NCBI RefSeq assembly: GCF_000147715.2
Contig: NC_017934.1
Location: forward strand, 1,550,001 to 1,614,000
Origin: Mesotoga prima MesG1.Ag.4.2
GTDB lineage: Bacteria; Thermotogota; Thermotogae; Petrotogales; Kosmotogaceae
Direction of reading: 5' to 3'
Length of the DNA stretch: 64,000 bases
The translations under genes and the position numbers were made by a program. The notes under the pieces are model-generated. The model saw only the letters and a program-made list of their open reading frames with translations. It was not told where the DNA came from and did no database searches. Shown here piece by piece: positions 1-8,650 of the stretch (position 1 is its first letter; every line of letters begins with the position of its first letter).

Positions 1-43
1 CGATAGTGAAGGAGCTACTGAGACTGTTAACTAGCAGAACGAA

Positions 44-65
44 GGGTGGCTTACGCCACCCTTTT
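44..65 (+). terminator. Rho-independent terminator
   Basis: A 7-bp GC-rich stem (GGGTGGC / GCCACCC) with a TTAC loop is followed by TTTT. It would end a plus-strand transcript entering from the left of the window. It also lies just downstream of the minus-strand tRNA-Gln gene, but that side lacks a clear T tract. Confidence 0.6.
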
Positions 66-66
66 C

Positions 67-142
67 TGGCTGGGGCGGCAGGATTCGAACCTACGGATGT
101 CAGAGCCAAAATCTGATGCCTTACCAACTTGGCTACGCCCCA
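67..142 (-). tRNA. tRNA-Gln (anticodon TTG)
   Basis: The minus strand folds as a complete cloverleaf: acceptor TGGGGCG pairs with CGCCCCA, the anticodon stem CAGA/TCTG encloses loop TTTTGGC with anticodon TTG, and the T arm carries GGTTCGAATCC. Discriminator G is at 70 and CCA is encoded at 67-69. It reads divergently from the kinase-like gene at 199. Confidence 0.95.
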
Positions 143-152
143 CAGCAAATAG

Positions 153-181
153 ATTCTAACATCGACGATTTGTGGTGTCAA
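153..181 (-). promoter_or_regulatory. Promoter of tRNA-Gln
   Basis: On the minus strand, TTGACA (176-181) and TAGAAT (153-158) are separated by exactly 17 bp, a near-consensus sigma-70-type promoter placing transcription start a few bases before the tRNA. It sits inside the 5' region of the divergent gene at 199. Confidence 0.8.
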
Positions 182-198
182 TGATTTGGAGTGATTCT

Positions 199-1866
199 AT
201 GGCTGACCACGAGATTTTTGTAAAGGAATTGGGCAAGAAGATCCATGTGACGAAAGAGACTTCCTTCTTTGAACTTTCGAAAATGTGCGGCGAACTCCAC
301 AAGGCTCCCATAATGGCTGCTAAATCTGGAAACTCTTTAATAGAGCTTTGTAGAAATGTAAACGGCGAAAGCGAAGTGGAATTCATTGATCTCTTTTCTC
401 TCGATGGAATAAGGATCTATACCAGGGGAGCTCTGTTCATACTCTTCATTGCAATCAGGGAGCTATTCGGTTCGGCACAGTTGAATGTACACCACTCCAG
501 AGGAACGGGACTAGTCTGCAATATTGAGGGAATAGAAAGCACTCCCGAGAATCTCCTCCAAATCGAAGAGAGAATGAGAGAGTTAGTCAAAGAGGATATC
601 GTTTTCGAAAAGGCCACGCTGAGGAAATTCGAGGCAATACGGCTTTTCAGTGAAGATGGACAGAGAGACAAGGCTCTGCTCTTCAAATACAGAAAGAAAT
701 CGACCGTCAATATCTACAGATGTAAGGGATTCATAAACTACTTCTACGGTTATATGCCTTACTCGACCGGAGCTATACTGAATTTTTCCCTAATACCCTA
801 TGGAGATTATTTTATACTGAATCTCCCCGACACAAAACAGCCTGACAGGTTACCGAAGTTCGTCGATCAGCCAAAGATCTCTACCATCTTCCTCGAACAT
901 GAAAGGTGGGGCGAGATCCTCGGAGTGAAAACTATTGGAGAGATAAACGAAATAATCAGCAAGGGCCCAAGAGAGATTCGAGAGATAGTGAATATTACGG
1001 AATCCCTCCATGAAAAGAAGATCGGTGCTATCGCAGACCAGATTGCCAAACATAAGGAACCCAGTCTGATTCTCATAGCAGGTCCTTCGAGTTCCGGAAA
1101 GACAACCTTCTCAAAGAGGCTGATGCTTCATCTCAAGGTACTCGGTATGAATCCCGTGCAGATATCGATTGACGATTACTTCGTCGACAGAGAAAAAACT
1201 CCGCTTGACGAGAACGGTAATTACGATTTCGAATCGATACATGCTCTTAACATCGATCTGTTCAACGAACAGATCTCGCAACTCTTGGATGGCAAAGAGG
1301 TCTTGCTTCCCAAATTTGATTTCATGCTTGGCAAGAGCGGCTTCCATGACAAACCCATCAGAATCTCCGAGGGTCAACCGGTGATCATAGAGGGAATTCA
1401 TGGCCTTAATGAATTGCTAAGCAGCTCCGTTCCAAGACACAGGAAATTCAAGATATATGTCAGCGCCCTGACGCAAATGAATCTCGACAGTCTGAACAGA
1501 ATACCAACTACGGACGTCAGATTGCTGCGCAGAATAGTGCGTGACAACAGATCGAGAGGTCACTCGGCGCTTGACACGATGCGCATGTGGCCAAGCGTGC
1601 GAAGAGGAGAGGATAAGTATATCTTTCCCTTTCAGGAAGAGGCAGATGTCATGTTCAATTCTGCCATAGTATATGAACTGGCAGCGTTAAAGGGATTTGC
1701 AGAGCCTCTACTTGTACAGATTGATGATTCCGTACCTGAATATATCGAAGCTAAGAGGCTTCTCAGGTTCATTGATTACCTGCTTCCAATGATGAACCTC
1801 GAGGATATTCCGAGAACCTCCATTATCAAGGAATTCATTGGCGACAGTGTATTCGGTTCCTTATGA
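199..1866 (+). CDS. Uridine kinase-like P-loop protein with TGS/ThrRS-like N-terminus
   Basis: This 555-residue protein joins an N-terminal TGS-like region (about residues 1-65) and a threonyl-tRNA-synthetase-editing-like segment (HHSRGTG near residue 97) to a C-terminal phosphoribulokinase/uridine kinase domain. The kinase domain has the P-loop GPSSSGKTT near residue 295 and a DDYFVD motif about 30 residues later. Proteins of this architecture are annotated as nucleoside (uridine) kinases; the true substrate is not shown by sequence. ATG at 199 is chosen over upstream GTG 172 because GGAG at 188-191 is 7 nt before it. The gene stands 9 bp before the CsoR-type repressor, so the two are probably cotranscribed. 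Confidence 0.8.
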   Translation: MADHEIFVKELGKKIHVTKETSFFELSKMCGELHKAPIMAAKSGNSLIELCRNVNGESEVEFIDLFSLDGIRIYTRGALFILFIAIRELFGSAQLNVHHSRGTGLVCNIEGIESTPENLLQIEERMRELVKEDIVFEKATLRKFEAIRLFSEDGQRDKALLFKYRKKSTVNIYRCKGFINYFYGYMPYSTGAILNFSLIPYGDYFILNLPDTKQPDRLPKFVDQPKISTIFLEHERWGEILGVKTIGEINEIISKGPREIREIVNITESLHEKKIGAIADQIAKHKEPSLILIAGPSSSGKTTFSKRLMLHLKVLGMNPVQISIDDYFVDREKTPLDENGNYDFESIHALNIDLFNEQISQLLDGKEVLLPKFDFMLGKSGFHDKPIRISEGQPVIIEGIHGLNELLSSSVPRHRKFKIYVSALTQMNLDSLNRIPTTDVRLLRRIVRDNRSRGHSALDTMRMWPSVRRGEDKYIFPFQEEADVMFNSAIVYELAALKGFAEPLLVQIDDSVPEYIEAKRLLRFIDYLLPMMNLEDIPRTSIIKEFIGDSVFGSL

Positions 1867-1875
1867 GGTGAAGCC

Positions 1876-2151
1876 ATGCAAGGTGTAGACAATGAGACAA
1901 GGAAAGCTGTCCTGAACAGACTGAAAAGAATCGAGGGCCAGATTAGAGGGCTACAGAAAATGGTTGAAAATGACAGAGTCTGCGGTGATATTCTGACGCA
2001 GGTGTCGGCAGTCAACTCTGCACTCTCGAAAGTATCAGAAATGATAGTCAAAGGTTATACGAGGAAGTGCGTAATTGAGGCCAGTAAATCTGGTCAGATC
2101 GAAGAGCTTGACACTCTGATCGAGAACATAATTAAACTTAGAGGAGTTTAG
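1876..2151 (+). CDS. CsoR/FrmR-family (DUF156) transcriptional repressor, C-Y-C variant
   Basis: A 91-residue all-helical repressor of the CsoR/RcnR/FrmR family, cytoplasmic and expected to act as a tetramer on promoter DNA. The family fold is recognisable from LNRLKRIEGQIRGLQKM and from cysteines 36 and 65. In copper-sensing CsoR the ligands are Cys36, His61 and Cys65; here residue 61 is Tyr, so a Cu(I) site of the classical kind is unlikely. Two conserved cysteines without the histidine is the pattern of persulfide sensors (CstR), which is my preferred inference. No rhodanese, sulfide quinone reductase or copper ATPase gene lies next to it. The stop codon abuts the ATG of trmI, suggesting cotranscription. 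Confidence 0.85.
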   Translation: MQGVDNETRKAVLNRLKRIEGQIRGLQKMVENDRVCGDILTQVSAVNSALSKVSEMIVKGYTRKCVIEASKSGQIEELDTLIENIIKLRGV

Positions 2152-2937
2152 ATGATTCAATACGGTGACAGCATTCTGATAATGCTTGAACACGAAGAGG
2201 CGAAATACTTCTCTGAGGTGAAGAGAGGCAGTGTCCTAAAGACACATTATGGAAACCTGATAATGGATTCTCTTGTGGGAAGAGAATTCGGAGAGAAGAT
2301 TAGATTGGGGCTTCGGGATGCCTTCCTGATAAAACCATCAATGATTGACGGCATCTTCTCTTTGAAGAGATCAACACAGATAGTGTATCCAAAGGATGTC
2401 GCGTTTATCTTGTTATATCTCGACATAAAGCCGGGCGATGTTGTTTATGAAGCCGGAACGGGGACGGGTGTAATGACTTCGGCCTTTTCTCGAGCGGTAT
2501 GTGAGTCGGGCAAGGTGGTATCATACGAAAAGAGACAGGATTTCTTGGAAAAGGCGCAGAAGAACGTTCGCCATCTTGGCCACATAGAACGGGTGACGTT
2601 CGTATCTGGGGATGTTGCGGAATGCAAAGAAAGTCAGAAAGCCGACGCCTTCTTTCTGGATGTTCCCGAACCCTCCGCTTCCCTTGAGAGCGCAGTATCC
2701 ATTCTTAAGAAAAGTGGCAGGATCTGCATTCTCTGCCCGACAGCTAATCAGGTTCAGGAGACTGTAACGATTCTAGGAACACTGGGAATCATTGATATCC
2801 AGGTGTGGGAAATACTTGCCAGAAGCTATAAGGCAAACCCCGAAAGATTCAGACCTGAAGATAGGATGGTCGGTCATACTACATACCTGGTGTTTGGCAT
2901 AAAAGTAGAGGGGAGGAAGTTAAATGGAAAAGAATAG
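2152..2937 (+). CDS. trmI: tRNA (adenine-58-N1)-methyltransferase TrmI
   Basis: A 261-residue class I SAM-dependent methyltransferase that makes m1A58 in the T loop of tRNA. An N-terminal beta domain (about 1-80) precedes the Rossmann domain, with the SAM motif VYEAGTGTGVM near residue 97 and a DVPEP motif near residue 168, typical of TrmI (D-x-P). Length fits bacterial and archaeal TrmI. ATG directly follows the stop of the repressor gene, and its own 3' end overlaps the protease gene by 14 bp, so it sits in a tight operon. Confidence 0.88.
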   Translation: MIQYGDSILIMLEHEEAKYFSEVKRGSVLKTHYGNLIMDSLVGREFGEKIRLGLRDAFLIKPSMIDGIFSLKRSTQIVYPKDVAFILLYLDIKPGDVVYEAGTGTGVMTSAFSRAVCESGKVVSYEKRQDFLEKAQKNVRHLGHIERVTFVSGDVAECKESQKADAFFLDVPEPSASLESAVSILKKSGRICILCPTANQVQETVTILGTLGIIDIQVWEILARSYKANPERFRPEDRMVGHTTYLVFGIKVEGRKLNGKE

Positions 2938-4162
2938 AGTCCTAAAGATATTGTTGACTGTCTCAATCCTGGTTGCAGTTTTCTTTCTGGGCGCACTTTC
3001 ATCGATGACAGACGATGAAATGTTCGAGAAGTTCAGCCCCGTTTTCGAGATTCTTACGTACATCGATCGCAACTATTACGACATTGAAAAGGTAGATTAT
3101 GACGCAATTTTAAATGAGACTTTGACAGGAACGATGCGTGGACTAGACGATCCCTTTGCATGGTACTTTGACCCGGTTCAAACTAAGGAAAACGAACTGG
3201 ATACCACCTCCAAGTACGGTGGGATTGGCTCTACTGTGCAGTACAACATTGAGTTCGATTGTCTAGAAGTGGTGGCCCCGATGGCCGGAAGCCCTTCCGA
3301 AAGAGTAGGCCTTAGAGCAGGCGATTTGATTCTCACGATTGATGGAGTGCCAGTATCGGAAGTTGGTTATTACGGCGCAGTGAATATGCTGAGAGGAGAC
3401 CCCGATTCCCAGGTAGTTCTTGAGGTCTATAGAGAATCCGTAGAGAATCCTTTTTTTGTAGAGATCACAAGAGCCTTCATAGAGATTAAGAGTGTCAAGA
3501 CGGAATTGCTTACTGTTGAAGATACCGAAATTTCTTACATTCAAATAACCGGTTTCAACGCGCCAACTTATGATGAATTCCAGGATGCTCTGAATTTGAG
3601 CAGAGAGAGTGGGGCGTTCATTATCGACCTTCGTAACAATCCTGGCGGGCTATTACAGAGCGTTTTGAACATATCATCACTGATGCTTCCAAAGGGTAAG
3701 AGAGTAATAACGATAAGATATAGAGACGGTCAGGAAGAGGTTTACAATTCCTGGGGATCAAGATATAATTCCTACTTCACAGACAAGCCGATTGTTGTGC
3801 TTGTAAACGATGGCAGTGCTTCTGCTTCAGAGATACTCACGGGGGCACTTAAGGATCACGGACTGGCAACGGTTATAGGAACGACAACTTTCGGGAAGGC
3901 AGCAGTTCAGACAGTATTTAATCTCTCGAACGGAGGAGAAATATGGCTTCCAACCGCGCATTATTTTACTCCGAATGGAAGTGATATTCACCTTCAGGGA
4001 ATAGAACCAGACATAATTGTTGAAGCCGGTGAGCAGGCTCCCAGTGAGGACGGGAGAGAGCTGACGCTTTCAACGGCTACTGTAGATGTGGAACACGATC
4101 TTCAACTTTCGAAAGCTATCGAGACTATTCTCGAGAAACTGGGAGTTAAGGTTGTAAATTGA
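2924..4162 (+). CDS. S41-family carboxyl-terminal processing protease
   Basis: A 412-residue Ser-Lys protease anchored by one N-terminal membrane segment (about residues 7-26) and acting outside the cytoplasmic membrane. A PDZ domain (about 95-180, with GLRAGDLILTIDG) recognises C-terminal tails of substrates. The catalytic domain carries NDGSASASEI (Ser about 297) and TTFGKAAVQT (Lys about 325), plus the NNPGGLL motif. ATG 2924 is preceded by GGGGAGG at good spacing. The last four bases overlap the TTG start of the next gene, indicating coupled translation. CtpA-type proteases trim or degrade envelope proteins; no substrate can be named here. Confidence 0.9.
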   Translation: MEKNRVLKILLTVSILVAVFFLGALSSMTDDEMFEKFSPVFEILTYIDRNYYDIEKVDYDAILNETLTGTMRGLDDPFAWYFDPVQTKENELDTTSKYGGIGSTVQYNIEFDCLEVVAPMAGSPSERVGLRAGDLILTIDGVPVSEVGYYGAVNMLRGDPDSQVVLEVYRESVENPFFVEITRAFIEIKSVKTELLTVEDTEISYIQITGFNAPTYDEFQDALNLSRESGAFIIDLRNNPGGLLQSVLNISSLMLPKGKRVITIRYRDGQEEVYNSWGSRYNSYFTDKPIVVLVNDGSASASEILTGALKDHGLATVIGTTTFGKAAVQTVFNLSNGGEIWLPTAHYFTPNGSDIHLQGIEPDIIVEAGEQAPSEDGRELTLSTATVDVEHDLQLSKAIETILEKLGVKVVN

Positions 4163-4833
4163 AGATAGCAAGTGTTTCAATACTGATTTCGCTCATCGCA
4201 CTGATTTGTGGGCTTCTCGTAATTGTATACATGAATTTTGAAACAATTCAGAATGTCGGGAGCCGGAGAGCGACTCCCGACTTCTTTCTCAGAAACAACT
4301 TTATACCTTTGCTTGAGAGATTCAAAAATCATCTCGAAGAGACAAAGGAATTCAGCTCTGTTCTTCAGCAGCTAGAGAGAGAAGGTGTCGGACCCTGGAT
4401 CATGTCGGCTGAAAAAGGTATTAGAACGTTTACCTGCCCCTACAAGGAAGTCTTCTCTAGGTTGCAGACTCTCTTCTACATTGAAACGGGCAAGAACGGT
4501 ATAAGAGAACACGAGACAGTAGAGTTTTTCGGTAGCACGGTAACTAGAATGGAGTCCATCGATTACGGAGCTTTCCGACTTACTTATCTGCCTGGTTACA
4601 CGCTTGTCATGGAGTCAGACTACAATTCATTCCTGAAAGAAGGATTCAGGTTTTACAGAGTACATTTTATGCACTCTATAAGTCCCGGGAGTTTTGTCTC
4701 AGACGTCTTTGCCGGAAGTGGTCCTGTTGTCGTTTTAAGAGAGGGCGGCGTGATCAACCAGTCCTTCATTGAAACTGTGGAGCGCTACTCAATACCATAT
4801 CTTCCGGTAAGGTATTTTCTGATAAAAGACTGA
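4159..4833 (+). CDS. Hypothetical single-pass membrane protein
   Basis: I do not recognise this 224-residue protein. It starts at TTG 4159, overlapping the stop of the protease gene (TTGA), and begins with one hydrophobic helix (residues 4-27) followed by a soluble domain that should face outward. The soluble part has no motif I can name. Strict overlap with the S41 protease suggests co-expression and possibly a partner or substrate role, which is inference only. About 95 bp and a possible promoter separate it from the next gene. Confidence 0.7.
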   Translation: MKIASVSILISLIALICGLLVIVYMNFETIQNVGSRRATPDFFLRNNFIPLLERFKNHLEETKEFSSVLQQLEREGVGPWIMSAEKGIRTFTCPYKEVFSRLQTLFYIETGKNGIREHETVEFFGSTVTRMESIDYGAFRLTYLPGYTLVMESDYNSFLKEGFRFYRVHFMHSISPGSFVSDVFAGSGPVVVLREGGVINQSFIETVERYSIPYLPVRYFLIKD

Positions 4834-4873
4834 AGCGATTAGCAAAAAAGATGTTTCTTCATTTCAAAGTTGG

Positions 4874-4879
4874 TATACT
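4874..4879 (+). promoter_or_regulatory. Possible -10 box upstream of MMPL gene
   Basis: TATACT lies 50 bp upstream of the TTG start at 4929. No convincing -35 hexamer is seen at 16-18 bp, so this is a weak call. Confidence 0.3.
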
Positions 4880-4928
4880 TGAGATGCTTTTCTAAGGACA
4901 AGAATATTCGATGGTGAGTGATGGTTAG

Positions 4929-7340
4929 TTGTTGAGATTGAGTGAATTTGTCATTAGACACCGTGTTGCCGTCATAGTTTTTTTTGTTATACTTGGCGCC
5001 TTCGGTGCATATCTTTCCACGAAGCTGAATATCGATTCAGATCTACTCAAGATACTACCCAAAGACAATCCTGTTGTGAAACAATACAATCGTTTCATTA
5101 GCGGGGATACTTCTGGAGACGTTACATATATCGTACTCCAAACTGACGATAAAACTGAAAAGGGCATAGAGAATCTGATTTCTGCAGGCAGGCAGATTTA
5201 TGAAACAGCCAATGAAATGAAGAATATCGAATCTTTCGTGAGATTCGATGTTATGTCAGATTTGGGGCCACTCGGGCTTCTTATGGTAGATCCCGCTGAA
5301 CTCTCTTCAATGAGAAGCCGAGACCAGGACCTCTCTAGAACGGTTCAAAGCCTAGTCAATTACGATTTTTCAGCTGTCCGCAGTATAGGTCAGATGCTTG
5401 TTGAATTTGAGGAGCTCAGAGGGCTCCTGGGGAATTCCCCGCAATCCGACGAATTCTGGAATTTTGTAAGGTTGCCGGAAACGATCCCAACGAACGATCC
5501 AATGGTCCTGGTAATGGGTATAAGACTTGATGGTCCTTCTTCGGACGTGTCTTATGTAAACAGAGTCATACCCCTTCTGAGACGGTGGGTAGGAGAGATA
5601 TGCAGTTCATATGGTTTGTCTTTTGGCATGGCAGGCGATCACTTCGGGACGTACGATTCAAACAAGCAAGTTAACGATGACTTCATGCTCACCACGATTA
5701 TCTCTCTTGTGGGAATATCTCTTCTCTTCTTTTTTGCCTACTCAAGTCTCAAGATTACTCTCTATGTCTTCTTTTCTCTGGCAATTTCCATGTTTATCAC
5801 TCTAGGGATTTCCTATGTTGTTTTCGGATCCCTCAACATAATAACTACTTTTGTCACTGCGATTACCCTTGGCCTGGGAATAGACTACGGAATTCATATG
5901 ATCACAAGGCTTTCCGATGGAGCGTCAAAGCAGAAGAACGCGGTCGCTCTGCTGAGAGATGCATATGGTGCACTTACCAGACCGCTTCTGGCGAGCATGA
6001 TAACGACTGCGCTGGTATTCATAATTCTTGCCGCAATCGACTCGCCCGCCATAAGAGAACTCGGGATTCTTTCATCGATTGGGATCGTAGTCTTCTTTGT
6101 TGTGATGATTGTCTTTCTTCCTGCCTTATCAATCAAGACCCTCATTAATTCAACAAAGGTTGCAAACATACATCTCCTTGATCGATTCTTTCAGAAGATT
6201 TCCAGAGTAATCATAAGGTTCGGAGTCATCTCGGGAGGAGTTGTTTTTGCGTTGATCCTCATACTGAGTTATCTGGGACTGAATAACATCAGGAGCTTTT
6301 CCTACACGCCTCCTGGTTTGATGTCACCCGACTCTGAGCAAGTGGCGATTCCGAACCTCATCGAAAGGACATTCGGCGGCAGCATAATAAACACGGTTCC
6401 TTTCATACTTCCCGATCTTGATTCGTTGAGAAAGGCGCACGAGGAGATCGATCAGAATCCTAACTTCAAAAGCTCATTCTCCATTCTTTCAATTGTTGAA
6501 GGAGGAAAGGGAGATTACATGAGTCAGATGGAGCAGGTAGTGAGAGAGATCGACGCACTGCGAGACTCACCGCTTGTTGAAGCGGTATTCAAGAAAGCAA
6601 ACTACTATGACTTTATCGTCGAGTTGCTCGATAGGGCTGGGACTGTGGAGAGCTCCGATGATCTAATAAGTCTTGTTACTGAAGTAATCCCGGAGAGTCT
6701 AAGAGATCAGTTGCTTTACTTAGGTGGCGATGAAAAGACTTACTTTCTGTTGAACTCCGAGCCGTCATCGTATATATATAGGAACAATGTTATAAAAATA
6801 ATATACGACAGTCTAAGTCCGGAACTTAAGGAGACCTTTGGGGGATATCCAAAGGTCTTCTATTATCTGATGGATCTTGTAAGGCGAGTTTCACTTTCAA
6901 TATGTCTTGTCGCTTTTCTAGCGATCTTTGTAGTTGTGGCGGCGGAGAGAAAGTCCTTAATCGACGGGTTCAAAGTACTCCTTCTTATGATAGGTATTTT
7001 GATGTCCATGTTTGGTTTGATGGAACTGCTGGGCGTTGACACAACCTTTGTCACGGTAATTTCCGCTCCTTTGATAATAGGTATTGGGGTCGACGGTCTT
7101 GTGTACGTTATGCATAGTTCTAAGAGGAAAGGAAATTCCGAGCTATCAAAAACCATTAAATCGGTAACCATGTCTTCGGCCACAACGATGCTCACCTTCT
7201 TTTCATTTGTTTTTGCAAAGGGGAAGCTTTTGAGCGCGTTCGGTATCAGTCTCGGGGTTGGTGTTTTGGCCGCACTGATTGTTGCAACTTTTCTTGTTCC
7301 CGTGCTACCATGGAACAGCAGAGAGAAGATCGGAGGTTGA
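4929..7340 (+). CDS. MMPL/RND-superfamily exporter
   Basis: An 803-residue RND-type membrane protein of the MMPL class. The expected duplicated layout is visible: one helix (about residues 14-34), a large external loop, a five-helix sterol-sensing-like bundle from about residue 250 containing the conserved GLGIDYGIHM, then the second half with a single helix near 430, a second loop and a bundle near 650-800 containing IGIGVDGLVYVMH. The acidic residue in each G-x-D motif is the likely proton-coupling site. MMPL proteins export lipids or other hydrophobic compounds; the substrate here is unknown. Start is TTG 4929 or the next TTG. It is 3 bp from the following membrane protein gene. Confidence 0.85.
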   Translation: MLRLSEFVIRHRVAVIVFFVILGAFGAYLSTKLNIDSDLLKILPKDNPVVKQYNRFISGDTSGDVTYIVLQTDDKTEKGIENLISAGRQIYETANEMKNIESFVRFDVMSDLGPLGLLMVDPAELSSMRSRDQDLSRTVQSLVNYDFSAVRSIGQMLVEFEELRGLLGNSPQSDEFWNFVRLPETIPTNDPMVLVMGIRLDGPSSDVSYVNRVIPLLRRWVGEICSSYGLSFGMAGDHFGTYDSNKQVNDDFMLTTIISLVGISLLFFFAYSSLKITLYVFFSLAISMFITLGISYVVFGSLNIITTFVTAITLGLGIDYGIHMITRLSDGASKQKNAVALLRDAYGALTRPLLASMITTALVFIILAAIDSPAIRELGILSSIGIVVFFVVMIVFLPALSIKTLINSTKVANIHLLDRFFQKISRVIIRFGVISGGVVFALILILSYLGLNNIRSFSYTPPGLMSPDSEQVAIPNLIERTFGGSIINTVPFILPDLDSLRKAHEEIDQNPNFKSSFSILSIVEGGKGDYMSQMEQVVREIDALRDSPLVEAVFKKANYYDFIVELLDRAGTVESSDDLISLVTEVIPESLRDQLLYLGGDEKTYFLLNSEPSSYIYRNNVIKIIYDSLSPELKETFGGYPKVFYYLMDLVRRVSLSICLVAFLAIFVVVAAERKSLIDGFKVLLLMIGILMSMFGLMELLGVDTTFVTVISAPLIIGIGVDGLVYVMHSSKRKGNSELSKTIKSVTMSSATTMLTFFSFVFAKGKLLSAFGISLGVGVLAALIVATFLVPVLPWNSREKIGG

Positions 7341-7343
7341 GAC

Positions 7344-7961
7344 ATGCCATTACATCTTTTAGTGGCCTATTATGTAGTTGATCATGCTTTTGTGAATAAC
7401 AAGAAACTGGCAAAAATGGATGACAAGAAGTTCTGGATGCATTTTGTATGGGTTGTTCTTGTCTTTCTTGCTTTCACTTTCGATGTCTTTTTATCGAATC
7501 CGCTTGGAATTCTTATTCTAATACTGTCCATAGGTTTGACGGTCACTCTTGATATGGGACGAAAGAGACTTTCCAACGAACTGATAGAGATAATTGCATT
7601 CTTCCTTTTGCTTTTCTTGACATTGCTTGGAAGAAGTTTTTTGATTGAATCCTTCGTTACCGTGGAGTTTTCCTGGTATCTGATGGGAATGCTTCTGACA
7701 ACGGTAGGAGTAACCTATTTTCTTCGGGGAAGGATTATAAAGGAAGAAGCGACTGATTCAATTGGAATTGCCGAGAGAATGTCTATATTCATCTTTATTC
7801 TCGCAAATCAATGGACCTGGGTGATAATATCCGTAGCCGCGGGGCTTGCTTTCCGGGCTGTGTTTTCGAAAGAAAAGAAGACTGAATGGATTATCAGTCC
7901 CGTTGCGGGAGTGCTTATATCATACTTGTGGCAGTTGCTGATGAGGGGCATTCTGGGTTGA
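7344..7961 (+). CDS. DUF3307-like polytopic membrane protein
   Basis: A 205-residue, very hydrophobic protein with roughly six membrane helices. The first 40 residues (LLVAYYVVDHAFVN followed by a lysine-rich turn and a His-containing helix) resemble the DUF3307 family, a group of unknown function; this match is by eye. It starts 3 bp after the MMPL gene and its stop codon overlaps the TTG start of the phosphatase gene, so the three are probably one transcript. Confidence 0.65.
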   Translation: MPLHLLVAYYVVDHAFVNNKKLAKMDDKKFWMHFVWVVLVFLAFTFDVFLSNPLGILILILSIGLTVTLDMGRKRLSNELIEIIAFFLLLFLTLLGRSFLIESFVTVEFSWYLMGMLLTTVGVTYFLRGRIIKEEATDSIGIAERMSIFIFILANQWTWVIISVAAGLAFRAVFSKEKKTEWIISPVAGVLISYLWQLLMRGILG

Positions 7962-8578
7962 CCTATGCAATAGGGGATATTCATGGTTGCCTTTCGCCTT
8001 TGAAAAGACTCATTAGTGCCCTTGATCTCAAGGATGACGACTCGCTTGTTTTCATAGGAGATTATGTGGACCGCGGTCCTAATCCCAGAGGAGTTATCGA
8101 CTTTCTCATTGCGCTTTCAGCGAATTACGAGTGCCACTTCATTCGCGGCAACCACGAGCAGATGTTCCTAGATTACTTGAATGGCGTTCAGGGTTCCACA
8201 ATATGGGCATATAACGGAATGGAGACAACGATAAGAAGTTACGGAACCATAAGATCCATTCCCGAATATCACATCGAGTTTCTCAACAACACAGTTCTGT
8301 ACTATGAAGAGAAAAGCTTCATCTTTGTTCATGCAGGAGTCAGACCGGGAATTCCTCTGAAGAAGCAAGATCCAAAAGATCTCCTTTGGATTAGAGAACC
8401 CTTTCTAGAGAGCAGCTACCCGATTAAGGGTCGAACGGTTGTCTATGGCCACACGCCATTAATAAGTGGTCCACTCATTCAAGAGGGCAAGATCGGTATC
8501 GACACAGGTTGTGTTTACGGTGGCTTCTTAACGGCTTACAGAGTTGATGACAATTTCTATCTTTCCGAAAGGCTATGA
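7958..8578 (+). CDS. PPP-family serine/threonine phosphatase / metallophosphoesterase
   Basis: A 206-residue calcineurin-like phosphatase with the three signature motifs of the PPP family in order: GDIHG (residues 6-10), GDYVDRGP and RGNHE, followed by the metal-binding His in HAG and YGHTP. Bacterial members dephosphorylate proteins or diadenosine tetraphosphate. TTG 7958 is chosen because GAGGGG lies 9 nt upstream and the open frame before it overlaps the previous gene; this TTG overlaps the preceding stop (TTGA). Confidence 0.88.
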   Translation: MTYAIGDIHGCLSPLKRLISALDLKDDDSLVFIGDYVDRGPNPRGVIDFLIALSANYECHFIRGNHEQMFLDYLNGVQGSTIWAYNGMETTIRSYGTIRSIPEYHIEFLNNTVLYYEEKSFIFVHAGVRPGIPLKKQDPKDLLWIREPFLESSYPIKGRTVVYGHTPLISGPLIQEGKIGIDTGCVYGGFLTAYRVDDNFYLSERL

Positions 8579-8592
8579 ATGTCCGTCACAAC

Positions 8593-8620
8593 AAAAGAGC
8601 GGAAGAAAGTTCTTCCGCTC
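8593..8620 (-). terminator. Terminator of gdhA
   Basis: An 11-bp perfect inverted repeat (GAGCGGAAGAA / TTCTTCCGCTC) is followed, on the minus strand, by TTTT. The convergent phosphatase gene ends just to the left and may use the same hairpin. Confidence 0.75.
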
Positions 8621-8650
8621 GACTAATTAATTTGCTCTCCGTTCAGACTA

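Noticed and set aside
6863-7345. A 160-codon minus-strand frame opposite the MMPL gene
   Set aside because: Antisense shadow of a membrane domain; no ribosome site or familiar motif.
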